Assembly: GCA_013407085.1 (NCBI GenBank)
Contig: JACCGJ010001452.1
Coordinates: 97,050 to 161,049 of the forward strand
Direction of reading: 5' to 3'
DNA: 64,000 bases
Origin: Atriophallophorus winterbourni
Taxonomy: Eukaryota; Platyhelminthes; Trematoda; Plagiorchiida; Microphallidae
Shown: one piece after another, positions 63,431 to 64,000 of the stretch
How positions within the stretch are numbered: position 1 is the stretch's first letter
Layout of the letters: each line of letters opens with the position of its first letter
Program-made: the position numbers and the translations under genes
Notes under the pieces: generated by a model
Database searches by the model: none
What the model saw: the letters and a program-made list of their open reading frames with translations, nothing else
What the model was told of the DNA's origin: nothing

Positions 63431-63589
63431 TATCGCAATGGTTAGTTACGCTTCAGGATATGTCTCGAAACCGTGTTCAATGGCGGTCTTGCACTAAGGA
63501 TATTCTTGGAGTTTTTGCTTAATCTTGTATGTTGTCAAGCGGAGTGACGAGAAAAGCTTATTATGATGCATGACAGTGAAAGCCGCAAT

Positions 63590-63765
63590 GTATGAAAGCA
63601 CAAGCCTGATCCAGGCAAAGTGCCGCACAGTGAGAGACTGCACGTGGGCTAAGATACTGTCAGGTTGCCCAGGCCTAGACAGATATGGGGGGAATAGAAA
63701 TAAAGATGGTAGTGAGACTCCAGCGTGTTTCAGCATGCAGCTCACTACCGTTGGCCAATCCGCAA
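63590..63765 (+). repeat. S1 dispersed repeat, copy 11
   Basis: A well-preserved copy: 'tatgaaagcacaagcctgat' start, 'gtgccgcacagtgagagactg', and an intact GGTAGTGAG/CTCACTACC hairpin at about 63709-63749. Confidence 0.9.
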
Positions 63766-64000
63766 TGAAGCTGCCATGCTGATGTCGCTCTACTCGTTCA
63801 CGAAACTTGTTTGAATGCATGTTCCGTTTGAGGTGTAGGCACCTCTTCCCAGTTTGTTTGTGCTTACTCTTCTATAGAAGCCGTAGCAATTTAAGTTCCA
63901 CCCTTCCCCATCTTTTAGGATTTTACTTTTTCATGGTTGTATGGCAGTTAAGCATTCGGTACGTGCTACCGGTGTAATGCTGTCTTTGATGTTGTTGATG
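63766..64000. other. No gene recognised to window end
   Basis: Only short frames; nothing assigned. Confidence 0.4.

Overview
The window is nuclear DNA from a metazoan, most likely a parasitic flatworm (digenean fluke or a relative). This rests on the mix of mobile elements: CsRn1-lineage Ty3/Gypsy elements with a C-H-C-C Gag finger, several CR1-like and RTE-like LINEs, Penelope-like (PLE) GIY-YIG fragments, and minimal hammerhead ribozymes in tandem repeats. It also fits the single recognisable intron-rich host gene. No bacterial, organellar or CRISPR features are present. Species cannot be named from sequence alone.

Layout. 1-120 is a hammerhead repeat. 291-1485 is a minus-strand LINE relic. 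1487-5908 is a decayed CR1-like LINE (family A). 6090-6326 is the 5' scrap of a CsRn1-type element. 6370-7690 is a ~232-bp satellite in which each unit carries a hammerhead ribozyme. 8620-10570 is another LINE. 10570-13560 is a broken minus-strand CsRn1-type element. 14795-19610 is a complete CsRn1-type element with LTRs, target-site duplication, gag and pol. 20100-23400 is a stack of 5'-truncated family A copies. 23560-28520 is an RTE element split by a near-complete CR1-like LINE (family B). 28500-34550 is rich in a short dispersed repeat (S1) and holds the host ribosome-biogenesis gene RRS1 in 8 exons (31157-33409). 35150-37356 is a minus-strand Gypsy remnant split by an RTE tail. 39787-41300 is a LINE. 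46380-52075 is a nest of PLE, RTE and LINE pieces. 52073-54514 is a 1,221-bp tandem duplication containing PLE ends and hammerheads. 55725-56411 is a Gypsy 3' end, abutting an unidentified 502-aa ORF (56419-57927, minus). 58430-63430 holds LINE and RTE tails and an RTE copy split by a second Gypsy lineage, giving one 1,012-codon chimeric frame.

Two signals stand out. First, self-cleaving hammerhead RNAs recur in at least three sequence families (satellite, ~240-bp repeat, PLE-linked). Their stems I and II are supported by compensatory changes between copies. Second, both larger CsRn1-type copies keep a textbook -1 frameshift signal at the gag-pol overlap: a G_GGA_AAN heptamer, a 6-nt spacer and a 32-nt bulged hairpin. 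Only RRS1 is a confidently identified host gene; nearly everything else is transposon-derived.
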